Below, in pieces: positions 1-12,445 of a stretch of DNA of 64,000 nucleotides (its first letter is position 1; each line of letters starts with the position of its first letter). The stretch is from Saccharina japonica. Lineage: Eukaryota; Sar; Phaeophyceae; Laminariales; Laminariaceae. The notes beneath the pieces were generated by a model that worked only from the letters and a program-made list of their open reading frames with translations, was not told the DNA's origin and did not search any database. Position numbers and translations under genes: made by a program. Location: assembly GCA_008828725.1 (NCBI GenBank), contig MEHQ01003854.1:472652-536651 (forward strand). The letters are read 5' to 3'.

Positions 1-263
1 GATATGGGGTTGTGGTTCCAGGAGCTGGTTATTCGTAGGAGACAGAAGCACCCAACGGTCAGTGCCTTCCAGGTAGAGGACGGAACAGGGGAAGCACAGA
101 CCGACGGGGCAGGAAGAACAACGACATCGGTAGATGAGTGGCGCTCGATCGATCGGTACCCAGTCAGACGACTGGCGAGCGCATATTCCGTAGTTAGTAT
201 TTTTTTTCTTTCTCGATCGGCGGCGCCCAGGAGAACATGCCACGAATGACATGAAAATATATA

Positions 264-465
264 CAGGGTTCTTGACGCGCCGGGTCAAAACCCTCGACGG
301 TCAGGTGGGGTCGGGTCGGGTCGACTAAAGTGCGGACGAACCCGAGCCATGAGAGTTAAAAAAACTCCCGGCTCGACTCGATCCGACCCGACCCGTGAGG
401 ATTCAAAAGCTTCCTGACCGAACGCGCGGGGTGTGGCATGTATACATGACTCGCGAAGAGCCCTG
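264..465. mobile_element. CAGGG-ended, GGGTC-rich element (hAT-like, short)
   Basis: Begins CAGGGTTCTTGACGCG and ends CGCGAAGAGCCCTG, imperfect terminal inverted repeats. The interior has GGGTCGGGTCGGGTC and, further on, its reverse complement CCGACCCGACCC. It is a short relative of the element at 46236-47568. Flanking octamers do not match, so no target duplication is claimed. Confidence 0.55.
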
Positions 466-796
466 CAAGCGTATAGCAGGAACAAAACACCTTATTAATA
501 CAATGACGAGACAAAAAGAGAGCAAGAGCATCCACCGGTTGTTCGTGTTCAAAATTGTCTTTTTCTTGCAGCGCAGGGTACTACGTGAAGGATTCTCTTG
601 TGTTGCAAAAACAGGCAAGACACAACCCTCGGGGTTTCCAACTGAAGGATGTTGCGTCTCTTTTGGCGAAAACTATAGGAGGTGGGGAAAAAAAGAAGTT
701 TATTCTGTGACATGTAATACCAGGAAGAGAAACATAATATGATAGCAAAAGGTCTCTTATGTAATATTTGGAAGCAACGTAATGAATACCCAGCTG

Positions 797-1010
797 TTGG
801 AGGTGTCTCTGCTATTAATAAGAGGAATAGGAACGGTGCTACGCCTCGAAAGGGATGCGTGGTCAATGGTCAAGTGACTAAGGCAAGCAACAAATGAGTA
901 CGCGGAGGTGTCTCTATTAGGAGTAGGAACGACGCTAGGAACGGTGCTCCGCCTCGGGAGGGATGCGGGGGTCAATGGTCAAATGGCTAAGGCAAGCAAC
1001 AACTAAGTAC
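797..1010 (+). repeat. Two tandem copies of a ~105-bp short interspersed repeat
   Basis: Units at about 797-899 and 903-1010 share GGTGTCTCT..ATTA..AGGAACG, CGCCTCG..AGGGATGCG, GGTCAATGGTCAA and GGCAAGCAAC, then end in ATGAGTAC or TAAGTAC followed by a C run. Other copies: 16570-16676 (+), 28070-28140 (-), 54833-54905 (-). A related subfamily with GGTCTATGGTCGTATG lies at about 28190-28275, 32826-32965 and 54337-54490, all minus relative to this orientation. The C-rich tail suggests an RNA-mediated SINE-like element; this is inference. Confidence 0.6.
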
Positions 1011-1913
1011 GCCCCCCCCTCCCCGCTACGCCAGTCCCCCGCCCTCGCACTCTAAACCGTCCATCTATCGGTCCATTCATCCATAATTATCTACAGCAGC
1101 ACTGGCAGTAGAATTCATGGTTTTATGGTGTCCTCGAATTGCAATGCTAATGAACTACAACCAATCCTCCAGAGTCCCTGGGAAAAGATGGTATAGCCGT
1201 CGCTACTGCTGTCGGACGTCGCGCGGCAAGCTACTTGTAATTGTCGTCAACTCGTGTGCGTTAGTGGATGGTTGGAAACCTTCGCTCAAAATAGCGCCGT
1301 TTCAAAATACGGGCTATCATTGAATTTCATATATACCACTCTTGGTTTGGGATTATAGTCTCCGTTTCGACTCTAATGTGAACATCAAACGTGGCTTATA
1401 TTAACGGTCACAGTGGTCTACCAGGCATCATACAAACACCTGTATACAGTACGCGACAGAGGTTAAGAATATGATAAATCAAGAATTTGAGGCTCAGATT
1501 TTAGGAAAAAAATAAGAATGCGACCTCTTTGTACTGAAAATAGCGTGGAACACACCCAGTCCTTCGTAAGAATGAATTCCGGTCTGGCCAAAAACGAGAG
1601 ATTCTTGACCAATTCAGAACTGCAAAACTTATCGTACACTAATTCCAAGTGGTTTGTCCCCAAATATGTGGGGCCAGTTCTTAAGGGCTTAAAATATATC
1701 GCGTACGTACTGTATTCATGTACAGTATGTCAGATTTTGTTCCCCTCAAAACCCGTAGTTCGCGCGATCGAAGTATCCCACTCAGGTTGCAAAGATGAGT
1801 TTCGATAAAGTCCTCGATCTTACAGCTGTGTTTTTTTTTTAAATTTTTTTTCAATATATGCACAGTACGAAGTGTACCAGTATTTTTCGTTTTGTACCGC
1901 ATTTCTCACTGAC

Positions 1914-4900
1914 CATTTTCTCAGCGAGCATGCCGATGTCGATCTTGTGGTGGATGCGGCAGTACGTCTCGAAGATGAAGTGTCGAGCTGCCTCCATAAA
2001 CTCGTCGGTGCAGTTGCACAGGAAGAAGTCGCTCTGCAGCACCTTTTGAAGCAAAAAAACAAAAACAAAAACAAACCAAACCGAGGGAAACACAAGAGCA
2101 AAAATAAATGAACTGGTATTCACATAATAACGCGGCCACACTTCTACTACACTAAGGACACCTAATAAGAAAACAGGCTAACAAGAAAGCCAGGCTGATA
2201 CGAAGTTAACCCTTTTAGAACTGGAGTCCCGTTTTGGGGACAAATTACTTAGAATTAGAGTGGTTTGTCCCCAAAACGGGACTGCAGTTCTAAACGGGTT
2301 AGAAGGAAAACAAGAAATTACGGAGTCGTTGTCTTGAAATTAGTGTAGAAAGCACCCTCTCTCAAATAAGAAATCCAGCCTAGACCAGATTTCCTGTTTC
2401 TTACTAGGTGTCCTGTACAGTACTGGGGGGGCTATTGTAGTAAGAAGAACCCACGACGGAGCCGAGAATTATACATCCCCCCTAATGTGTACACACCATA
2501 TTTGGATATGAAACTATGTACACCGTATGTTCCCCCGTACATACTGGCAGTATAATACCCTGCTGACCGAAGGACCTTGTCAGGGTTGCCAGTGCATCAT
2601 ACGTAGAGGGGGATACATGTTTTTTGGGGTCTATCGTAGGTTTTGATTACTACTACTGTATGTCCCTCCGCAATAGTAGTACGCGGGGGTTGGTAAAGAG
2701 CAAAAACTAGGGCCGGGCCCTGGTCCGATATGGTACTGGCAGTGTATACTACCGTACTGACCGAGGGAGCCGTCAGGGTTGCCAGTGTCTCGATTTAGGT
2801 ATATACCTCCCACAATAACGTATCATAATATATACCAGGTCTATATATGTACCTGTAGAGTGGAAACCCATTGAAATGCGAGGGGCTATACTAGGCTAGG
2901 CTACGCATGTCACCAAGCGGCAGAACGCGCCCCGGCCCATGGGTGGCATCGATGCACGCTACTATAAGAATACTACGAGCGGAATAGTACGGCACGTAGG
3001 GAGAGGTGCACCTATAAAGCATCTCGAGGCTCCTTCCTCGCTTTTAATACCTCTATATCTCCACACAAAAAACGTGTTTCTACGTACAACACTGACACTC
3101 GTATATGAGCTTTTACCTCGATGAACAATCCTATGGTCCATTATTAACCCTTACAGGACTGGAGTCCCGTTTTGGGGACAAATTACTTATAATTAGAGTC
3201 GGTTGTCCCCAAAACGGGACTGCAGTTCTGAAAGGGTTAACACAAGGTACTTTCTACGAGGGGCTACGAACGAACTAACTGTAGAGTAATAAGAACCGAC
3301 GGTGGACCCAAACACATCTCCCCTACCTAAACACATGACTTTTGGTTATGATTGCTTTATACGTAAGTATACGTATATGATCACCCGAAATAGTATTACT
3401 AGTGTACCAACGCATAACGCATAGTGTTGGAAACATAAAAAAGGATTCCAACAAAACCTACATTTGGTTGTTACTCAGATGAGGAAGGAGACCAAAAGTG
3501 CTACCCGTACCCCCTTTCTTAGCTATATAGCGTCGGAAATAATTTCGGTTCTTACCTTTTTGCACTCCTCAAGCCGCGCCTGCGCGCCGTCGAAGTCGAA
3601 CGAAACGTGGAGGCCTTCCAAGAACTGACAAAAAACAAACGAACACATACACAGCAGCAACAAAAAAACAAGACAAAAGGTTAACCTTTCACGCGTCGGA
3701 CGGACAGATAGATAGACCATCTACAGATCATCTACAGATCGTACATATCATCTACAGATCGTACATATCATCTACAGATTGTACATATCATCTACAGATC
3801 GTACAGATCATCTACAGATCGTACAGATCATCTACAGATAGACCATCTAGATCATCAACTGTAGATCCTAACCTGCCGGGTTGTGAGAGATTATGCAGGA
3901 TTTGTCCGAGTACAGGTCAAACCCAGGAAACATGGCTTAACTCATGAGGTTAATTCGGCTCGCACACGGCAACATGAGCTAGATCATACAGATCATCTGC
4001 GCAGAAATATCTGGATAATCGAGCGGGAATGATCTATATGATCTGTAGATGATCTGTCCGAGGTGTAGAAACCTCACAATTAACGTACGCACTAATTTTA
4101 CGCATCGCTATTTTTTCCACCTCAAGTCAAAGGAGGTTACTACTGTAGCTAAAATAGAGTAGTGTGATTTCTCCACTCTCAAAAATGTGATGGTGACCGT
4201 ACCTCGGTGACGGGGTCGGTGTAGGCGTACTTCTCTTGCGCGAGCACGCGCATCAAATCGCGCATCACGTACTTCTGATCCCCGGCGCCAGCCTGAAGGC
4301 GGTCAGGTCAAAAGCCCCACAGCAACAGCAACGACAGCACGAAGAACAACAACGGCAATAGTGTCAGTCGGCCGTAACACAGCAGTAGTGCGTCAAGGCA
4401 AGGCAAGGCAAGCCAAGGCAAGGCAGAAACCAGAAAAACACTGCCCTGTAGATAGCACAAGCCAGCAAAGCACAGGCCAGCGCAAGCTACACAGCAGAGC
4501 ACCGAAAAGGCCAGTAAAGCATCAAAAGGCTAGCAGGCGCACAGACCAGAACGATGCAGATGAATCAAGCCCAAGCCAGCTCAGGCTACCACGTATATTG
4601 CAAGCAGACCATCGCAAAGCAGACACAAACTCGCACACGGTATATACAAAAAGTGAGGCTAAATGGGTCGGCGGAAGTAACCAAACAACAACAACGACAA
4701 CACCACCACACCACCACCAACAGAAGCATGGTACGGTGGGGGGAATACAAATATACCTACAAGAGTACCATTTCCTGAAGCTCCACACCGAAGGGTCTGC
4801 GCAATCTAACCCCCCAAAAAATGGCTTTCAAGGCAAATTATACGCTCAGCCCTATACTTTGAGCAATCAATCACATGGCCTATCTATCTCACGCAGCTTG

Positions 4901-7900
4901 CAAATATGAGTTTCGACGAAATCCTCGATCTCACTGCTTTTTTTTTTTCATTTTTTTCTCAATATAGCCAACACGGTTGTTTCCAAAACAAACGAATGCT
5001 GGGTAGTTTTTCAGCCGGCAAGACCCGTGGGTCGCAACATATCAAGCAATTGCTTCAGGAGGCTCGTCGGCCACAAAATATCAAGCAACCGCCTCAGAAG
5101 GGCAAAAACGGGGCTCATACTCGTATGCCAGGTATACCCTACTCTTTGAATGCGCCCACAACAACACCAGGGTTTGCCATGGATGGACGGCATGTACGGT
5201 AGGTACCATACCTTGGTGAGGATGATCGCCGTCACGAGATACCGCAGAAGCCAGGGGCAGTTGGTCTGGATGGCCTGCATGAAAGGCTCCTCGAAGAACA
5301 GGGTCACCAGCTCATCCCTGTTCGCAAAAATAGCCGCCGAGCACACGTACAAAAAAAAAAAAATCGTACGTACATACATGACAAAAAACGAATGACGAAA
5401 AAAAACAACACAAAAATAACAGGAAAAAAAAAGGACGAAAAAAAAATATCGACAAATTTCGGTCGGACAAAGAGGATGAAAAAGACACAAAACGAATGAC
5501 AAAAAAACGTCGACAAACACAACCAATTTTACAAAAAAATCCGGGATCTTCGGTCGGTTGGAGCGGATCTCCAGCTCCGACCGGGCATGCCCCATCTATT
5601 TAGTTCATCACCTGCCATCGTGAGAGGCTGTGCAGGACCTGCGTGGTACATATCCAACCCAGGAAACATGTGCTACTTTAGATCGTACTGGTAGGGATTT
5701 TACGGGCCCCACCGGGCAAAGTGAGCTATTACTATTAGATCATGCAAGATCGCGAATAGATCACCAGCCATGAAAGGTCTACTGCTTATACATCATGTGG
5801 CGTGGGAACCGGTGATCTGTACCAGTACATGATTTGTGCAAGGTGTGATCTGTTTTGAGGCTTGAAAGCGTGGCAAAATCTACTGCATTCTGTATATTCG
5901 AAGGCAACGACCCTACAGCCAATTAACGGCAGTGTCCCGTAAGCCTTAGCCCATTTACTACTACAATAAATAACCTATACTAACCTCAAGAAGTGTATCC
6001 CCTCGAAACAACGAGGAAGGGTGTGTAGCTGTAAATTGATTGAGGCTTACCGTCCGTTAGCGTGGTTGAAGAAGACGAACAGGCTCCAGTGCAGCAGCCA
6101 GCTCCGCTGCTGCAGCTGCTCCAGGGGAGGCGCGTTGGCGAACTCGATGCAGCCCTTCAGCTCGCGCATCAAGATCAAGGCGCCGTCCCAGTTGGCCACC
6201 AAGATCTACAAACAAATAACCACCGAAAAAACGTCCACATCAACAACACGACACGAGCAAAACGTACGTACGAAGGGAACGTGGGGGGGGGCAGGGGTCA
6301 CCATGAGTCCATTCCGACACTGCAGCATCCGCTTACTTTTAAGAGAAAATGTGGAGGAGAGGCTTACCTATATACTCAAGTATATGCACAAGGAAGAACT
6401 CTTGCAGCGTCCTTGGTAGCGGGTCAACGCTACCCATTAACTTGAAGGACTCTTACGATAGTTGGGGCCTCCCTAAATACAAAAGCGGGTTTCGCCAGAA
6501 AATAGGGACCCGTTGCTAACCTACACGACGCCAGAAAATAGGGACCCGTTGCTAACGACCGACCAACGGACCGACCGACCGACCGGGACCCATCAACGCA
6601 CACAAGTTGACGACAGTTACAAAACCCCTGCGGCGCGATTTTTTTCCTAGCGACAGTATATACTATTTAAACCATTTCTTGGCACTGCACTGCTGTACAA
6701 CAAAAACCAACAATTTTTGAGTCTAAATATCAGTAAATTTGTTCTAAAAAAACAGGAGTGCCGTTCGAAAACCGGTTCTTAATGGAGAATTTGCATTCCG
6801 ACAAAGTATACACAATTATAACACAGCCGTCTTACGGGTGAACACAGTAAGTACGACCTACGGCTCAAGTCAAAAACATATATAGTTTCTATTTTATACT
6901 AACAATATTCGGTCATATTTAATATGGTCCTCCGTGATAGTGCATGTATAACTTATTCGAATAGACCACAGAAGAAATACTCGCGTCCCTTCTAGGCCGG
7001 GAAGTTTTTAATGTGACACGAAAATGTATTAAAAATAGTGCGTATGCTGAAATAACAACAGCGGTACTGGGATACTCTAGGCAACGCCTCACCTCGCAAG
7101 CCAAGCGTCCCCAGAGCGCGGCCATGCCGTTGGGCCCGCTGCCAGACACTCCGGGAGTCTGCGTGATCTCGCAGTAGCTCTTAAGGTACGCCGCCGCCGT
7201 CACGTAGTCCCCACAGTCAGACTGAAACTTCGCGTTAGCGTAGTACGACTCCAGGGCCGAGTCCTCCAGCCCGAGCTCCGCCTTGATGCCCTGCCACGCC
7301 AGGAAGGGAAGCCAAGCCAAGCGTAGCGAACAGGCCAAGCCAAGCCACGCCGAGCAAAAAAAGCCAACCCAAGTAATGCAACACCGAGCCAAGCCAAGCA
7401 ACACCAAGCGAAGACGTGCAGGGCGGCACAGAGAAAGGGCAGGAGGGGGGAGGGGGGGGGGGGTTGGTGAGAGGTGGACGAGGTGTAACAGTACCAAACC
7501 GGTTCATGTATCATTACAGCGAGGCAGCCAAGCCAAGCCCGGATGGCAGCAGTCTTGTTGACACGACGAGACGGTTTTACTACGGTACCTTCCAGTTGAA
7601 GTTCTGGTCCTTGATGAGCTTCTCGACCGAAAGCTGCTGCGGGGTGAACGTGCTGCGGTCCACGTGTCCCATGGAACCCTTCTCGACGGCCTCCTGCCGT
7701 CACCGAAACACACACCACACGAAAAAGGAAGAAGGAAGAAAAAAAGTAGAGGCGATGCGACGTCAAAAAAGAGCACGAGCGAAAGCGTGCGGTCCTTGTT
7801 CCTTGCCATTTCTTGAAAAAACAAGACAAAACGACGAACCCTAGACGTCAAAATAGAGCGTGTACGGCGGGGTCCTTGCGCCGTGCGCGTTCACAACAAA

Positions 7901-10900
7901 ACAAAAAGGAGTGGATGATAACGATGTCACATTAATACAGCTCGTACCCCAACAATCTCGCTCGTGGTCACAAAAACAAGCTACAAAAGCGTCCCGGCGA
8001 TAAAAGAAAAAAAGAAAACGAAATAATAAGTTGCACAGCACACACAGGAGCACCCAACCGTATTGCGGGCTGTGGTACCCCATCCCGAATATAACTTGTA
8101 AAACGAAAATACCACAAAAAATACCACGAAATACCACGTGTACAGCACATCAGTACGTAGTATTAATAATATGTCAAGGACCCGGTACCAAGGGCTGTGG
8201 GTTACCGTCCCGTATAACTCGGAAACAAAAAATACCAGTTCATATAAATAACCATGAAACTGCACGTACCTTGTCGACGAAAACCTGGGCGAGGATGGCC
8301 GCTTCCTCCTTCAACGTCGACATCCGCAGGAACACCTGGGCACGGCGCTCCACCATCTCTGTCCCGCCCAAACCCCGCACAAAAACGCCGCACGAAAACA
8401 GACAAAAAAGCAACAAATATATTAAACAGCAAACTCTATTGACGAGGGAGGACAAAAACACACAAAGTTAGGTGGGCGGTTTACCGCACACGTATTCAAC
8501 ACATATGATATACCAGTACTAACACACACAAATATGAAAGTAGGCGGTTGCTCGTGCAGGGGAAAACACGTAAGAAGAGGTGGTCGAAAGTCGGCAAGTC
8601 GTCTCGACCCCGCCCGACGTAGTGTAAAAAAACGGTACGACAAAAACCCCCCGACCACCACACGATTCAAAGTACCATGGGTACAGGTGTGATTTTCGTC
8701 AACCCCCCCCCCAAAAAAATAACTAAGGCCATTACATATGTTATTCAACAAGCGCGAGCAGCAGCGTCACAACACCAATCCAACCGACGGCCCTATATGG
8801 CAGCGTCGCTACAAACACGCTTCCACCACCACCACCACCACCACCACCGCACCCCACGCGGCGTGTTGCAGTGTTGCTACATACCGCATACCCTATCACA
8901 CGGGTGATACGCCAGCACACCCTCCGGGATGACTTTTCCGAGTCGGTTTTCCTCAAAGCAAGGGAGACATGCACGCAATCGTACGCACACCCAGCGAACA
9001 TGGTGGTGGCTTAACTCGACGAGCTCTGTCCGTTCGAGATACATGGCTCGGCATCCACACTTTCCTCTGTTTCATGTCGAGAAAACTAGGTAAATACATA
9101 CCTGGTACATCAGAACCAACGATGGACCCAAAAATCTTACATCCCCCCTAATGTGTACACATCATATGTGGTTTTGACTACTTTGTTCCCCTGTAAAAAC
9201 GACAAAAAATGACCGCTCTCCTACGATATACACATGGGGTATTTCACACATCTCGGAAAGATCATCGGTTCCCGCTTGCTAATCTAGATCTTTTAGGTCA
9301 GATCTATTCCTGATCTAGTATAACCTCGCTCGTGTTGCCGGGTAGGAGCCGCATAATCTGCATGATATAGGCCATGTTTCCTGGGTTGTTTCTGTACTCT
9401 ACAGATCCTGCAAAACATGTCATAACGGACGGTTAGGATCTAGATGATCTAGGTGATCTATCTGTAGATGATCTGTAGGACGTGTGTAATATTTGCTCAC
9501 CGGGAGGGTCCTCGTCCGTGCTGTTCAGGCTCTTGTAGATCTCCATAGCGTAGTCGCTCTGCAACACCAAGCGATCACAACCGAGCGAAAACGATTTTGT
9601 TCAGGTATGGCAAGAGCCTATGGCGGCGTGATACATCATAGACGTTGGCAACAAGCGCAACACGCCAGTAGTGGTTCACCATGGCGCTCTGCTCGTATAT
9701 ACACATATGGTGAACGACCAAGAAACAACGTGAGAAACACCAGGAAGACAGAGGCAGAGAGAGAGGCGAGAGACCTACAATAAGTTGGCGTTTCGTGTTC
9801 GCTGAACCTCTTGCTATGACCGTCCCAGCCCCCATCACGAACTCAACAACTGCATGACAAACGAACGCCCTCTGGCCAAACTTGCCCTAATCATAACCTT
9901 GACACATTGTAGATGCAAAGTTTTGACTAGCAGGGCTGTCATAAATCGGTCGCGTTCTAAAGCAGTACCGTTCCACACTATTATTAGATTATTAGTGCTG
10001 CAAACGATATATTGATGCCTGATATGTTATGAACTCCTTCACAACAGCAAACAAAAATTCGGGACAAGCAGCTTGGGATCACGGCAAAAAGTATTCGGCA
10101 GCAGGAAACGAACATTTGAGAAAACCATATACCTGTGGTGACAATTGGATTTAGAATTTTACGGCAATCAGGTGATGAGTCATGTCATGTAAGCGGGCTC
10201 GCAATCGGAGACGCCCATCAAATTCCGAAACCGCCGAAAAAACGCCTCCCTCGACTCAACCCTCGTAAGAATAGCATGTCGGGTTCAACGTTTTTAGGGA
10301 GCAAGTTAGGAAAGGACGGTCCCGAAAAGCGAAGTCGCGCCGCGCAAAACAAAAAAACGTGAGTTTGATTATTTTTTGCGCTTTCTGTAGCAAGGGCTCA
10401 TAGACCTTCGCCCCGTGGGGGAATTCGAGGGGCGAGGTGGAATATATTTCCTTGCCGTGGATAACGCCTCCTTGGTGTTGCCGACGCTAATCAATACAGG
10501 CTATCATATATATGTGTAGGCACCATGCCATGCTATACCAGTATTAAACAGCAAGCTCAAACGCAAATCGTTGCAACCAGCGGAGAAATTGCACGCACGT
10601 GCAAGGTTACTTAGGTTTACAACACGTACGTATTTGGTTTACCACCTTGTACCTTGTTCCCATTCGGTACTTTGGCGCCGCAGTGGGCCCATTCCATTTG
10701 GCACCCTGCTCCCATTTACTGGTGGAGCAATATTATCAGCCCTCCGCAGGAGCCACCGGAGGCCCACCTGGCACCCTCATCCAATTTGGTACCATGTAGG
10801 CCATACATATCTACAACTCCTGCTATACATAAGACCGAATTTGAATTTACGTGCAAATCTGAATAGTTTTGTGCAATTTCTCCGCCGCTGCTGCCGTGCC

Positions 10901-12445
10901 CCGATATATGTCATATAGCAGTGCCGGCTGTCTACGAGTACAGCAGTAACAAGAAGCCAGGATACTGGGCAGGGCTAGAGTTCTATTTGAGAAAGCACTA
11001 CGTTCCACACTAACTTTAGTATGACCGCTCCCGAATGTATTAACCCGGAAATCTGAGGCTGAGTTTGAGTTTGAGTTTCTGGTGGAGTTTTTCTCATTAC
11101 ATGATTAGGGCCCGAATTAACGAGTATAAAATAAATTCAATTTGGAAAAAATCAAATTCAAATTCGCTTTTCATTGGTCAACACACGCACCAGCACCAAA
11201 TATGATGCCCCAAGATCCTAATCTTTGGTGCTGGTGCGTGTGTTGACCAATGAAAAGCGGTTTTTTTTTTTTTTTTTTCCAAATTGATTTTTTTCTTCTT
11301 CGTTAATACGGGCCCTTACAGGGGGCGGTATGATACTCCTATGTACTGCTATTAATAATAGTGGTGTGTGTACAGAGTAGTACACAGCAGTCTTTTTTCT
11401 ACACCAGCAGTATGTACGAACTTATCATACCAGCCCTCTCATCAGCAATCAACCACAAGAAAGTGAGCATCAGATTTTGAAAACAGCAATTCTGGGCGCT
11501 GTTCTCTGCCCCGTCTTCTAATAATTTCGATCCCTTCCTCTGGCTACGAGTACGTATCCAGGGCCCGAGAGCGGCTTGGCAGCAGGAGACGTAAGAACGG
11601 GAAAACATTCGTAAGAAATGCGCTTTCTCGCTTGCCCAGAATAAGAAGCTCAGTATGAGCCAGCCTCATAATAGGTTTCTTCCAACAGGGTCGGTACTAT
11701 ACTGCTGTATACTACAAATATCAGGATTGGAGCGTAGATGCGCTATCATACAGCACTATTAATAGTACCGTGCAAACGCTTACGGCACTGAATCTTCCTG
11801 TGCTTGGCTTTCCTCGGCTACATTTGCGCGTATGCGTCGCAACGCCGCAATCGTGTTGCCCACGGTCCAGCTGCGACAAAACTCTCATTTTGTCCATTTC
11901 TCCGCGAAAATGTTGGGCATTTTGTGATTTTGGAACACAAAAAAACGGAAAACGAAAAACGACGTTGTTTCCACCTTCCACCTCACCCAGGCTCGGTACT
12001 GCAAATCATCGTGCATCGTGATCACAGCAGTTTTTGGTTCAAACCTAACCTTCATGGAAGCCGCGTGCTATTGGCACGCTCAGCTTCTGCGCTACTGCAA
12101 CGCCAAAATAACCGCGTAAACTATCACACAGCAATGACTGGCATGCCCAACTCGCAAAGGTAAGCAATCAAGCAACTGCAAACATTTAACCAAGAGGACG
12201 TGGCCCGATAGCACTACGAGTACGACGGTGTAGGGATGGGCCTGCCTGCGATCGATGATAACACTCACCATGTTCGTCGCATCCAATAGATCGAGGCGGG
12301 CCTGCGCAACCTGGTCCGCGGGGTAAATGCTGGACATCTCCACGAAGTCCAGCAGCGGGAACATCATGTGCAGGTCTAGGTACTTGCTGATCGTCCGCGT
12401 GAGGTCATACTTCCTAGACGTCTTTGTCTCCTCCTCGGTGCTCAT
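1914..12445 (-). CDS. EIF3E: Eukaryotic translation initiation factor 3 subunit e (10 exons, 3' end outside window)
   Basis: Subunit of the cytoplasmic eIF3 complex that recruits the 40S ribosome and mRNA; the C-terminal half is a PCI scaffold domain. Exons, all minus strand: 12269-12445, 9501-9558, 8270-8358, 7589-7693, 7093-7290, 6051-6205, 5212-5317, 4203-4292, 3556-3624, 1914-2042. Every junction is GT-AG and the phases join without a break, giving 392 codons. Landmarks: N-terminal YDLT..ISKYLD..MMFPLLDF, LDLLDATNM (about residues 51-59), ALWGRLACE, WLLHWSLFVFFNH (about 245-257), AIQTNCPWLLRYL, SFDFDGAQ..LEECKK (about 335-349), SDFFL...FIFETYCRIH and MLAEKM. The start is the only ATG giving the conserved N-terminus (ATGAGC after gacagg). 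Human eIF3e is about 445 residues, so the last ~50 are missing; I found no matching exon in 1-1913 and infer they lie left of the window. The introns hold many MITEs. Identity is very secure; single boundaries could shift by a few bases. Confidence 0.94.
2157..2413. mobile_element. MITE family D (GGACACCTAATAAG termini) with nested MITE C
   Basis: Terminal inverted repeats GGACACCTAATAAGAAA and TTTCTTACTAGGTGTCC enclose a shared interior (AATTAGTGTAGAAAGCACC, AAGAAATCCAGCCT). Other copies are 30861-31021 and 35181-35373. In this copy a second MITE (2207-2301) has inserted, which accounts for its extra length. It lies just upstream of exon 10 in the EIF3E intron. Confidence 0.8.
2207..2301. 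mobile_element. MITE family C, TTAA-flanked palindromic element, nested in MITE D
   Basis: A near-perfect 95-bp palindrome with arms CCCTTTTAGAACTGGAGTCC and its reverse complement around AAAACGGGAC. The left edge is TTAA. Other copies: 3144-3240 (TTAA at both ends), 18927-19022, about 31350-31437, and a diverged copy at 30092-30188. The TTAA edge and very short palindromic body suggest a piggyBac-type non-autonomous element; no transposase is present. Confidence 0.75.
3144..3240. mobile_element. MITE family C copy with intact TTAA on both sides
   Basis: The clearest copy: TTAA at 3144-3147 and 3237-3240 flank CCCTTACAGGACTGGAGTCC and its inverted partner. It lies in the EIF3E intron between exons 9 and 10. 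Confidence 0.8.
3716..3845. repeat. Tandem 20-bp repeat (CATCTACAGATCGTACATAT)
   Basis: About six back-to-back near-identical 20-bp units built on CATCTACAGATCGTACATAT, differing at single bases. They form the edge of the GATC-rich element that follows (3846-4066). Intronic; no unique spacers, so not a CRISPR array. Confidence 0.85.
3846..4066. mobile_element. GATC-rich interspersed element, family H
   Basis: GATCTAGATGATCTGTAG-type repeats at both ends enclose a core with CTAACCTGCCG..TGTG, GCAGGAT and CCAGGAAACATG. Similar copies lie at about 5590-5850, 9253-9485 (inverted), 17590-17805 (inverted) and 35722-35870. All five are in introns of EIF3E, RPL26 or the YHS gene. Ends are approximate and no transposase is visible. 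Confidence 0.6.
5590..5850. mobile_element. Family H copy 2
   Basis: Shares the CACCTGCCATCGTGAGAG..TGTGCAGGACCT and CCAGGAAACATG core with the copy at 3846-4066, with GATC-rich edges. EIF3E intron 6. Confidence 0.5.
9253..9485. mobile_element. Family H copy 3 (inverted)
   Basis: Reverse orientation of the same core (CATGTTTCCTGGGTTG, AGATCCTGCA), ending in TAGATGATCTAGGTGATC. It stops about 15 bases from the splice donor of EIF3E exon 2 (9501). Confidence 0.6.
10180..10495. repeat. Inverted partner of 19889-20192 (dispersed ~310-bp repeat)
   Basis: GTAAGCGGGCTCGCA, GGACGGTCCCGAAAAGCG, CTTTCTGTAGCAAGGGCTC, CTTCGCCCCGTGGG and ACGCCTCCTTGGTG all recur in reverse complement at 19889-20192. One copy is in EIF3E intron 1, the other in the RPL26 snoRNA intron. 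A dispersed repeat of unknown class; no coding content recognised. Confidence 0.75.
11107..11316. mobile_element. Foldback MITE with perfect 34-bp internal arms
   Basis: Outer ends AGGGCCCGAATTAACGA and TCGTTAATACGGGCCCT. Inside, 11167-11200 and 11224-11257 are exact reverse complements over 34 bases (start CTTTTCATTGGTCAACAC), separated by a 23-bp loop. A run of T sits beside the right arm. Intron 1 of EIF3E. Confidence 0.8.

Larger units (their letters stand above)
1..1913. other. Left edge, 3' intron or flank of EIF3E: repeats only
   Basis: No exon recognised. The stretch holds a CAGGG-ended GGGTC-rich element (264-465), two tandem short-repeat units (797-1010) ending in a C-rich run, an 80-bp palindromic-end repeat (about 1610-1695) and a 60-bp repeat with a T tract (about 1750-1832). 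If the C-terminal exon of EIF3E lies left of the window, this is its last intron. Confidence 0.5.

Noticed and set aside
3716..3845. CRISPR-like regular repeats
   Set aside because: The 20-bp units are directly adjacent with no unique spacers and lie in a eukaryotic intron.
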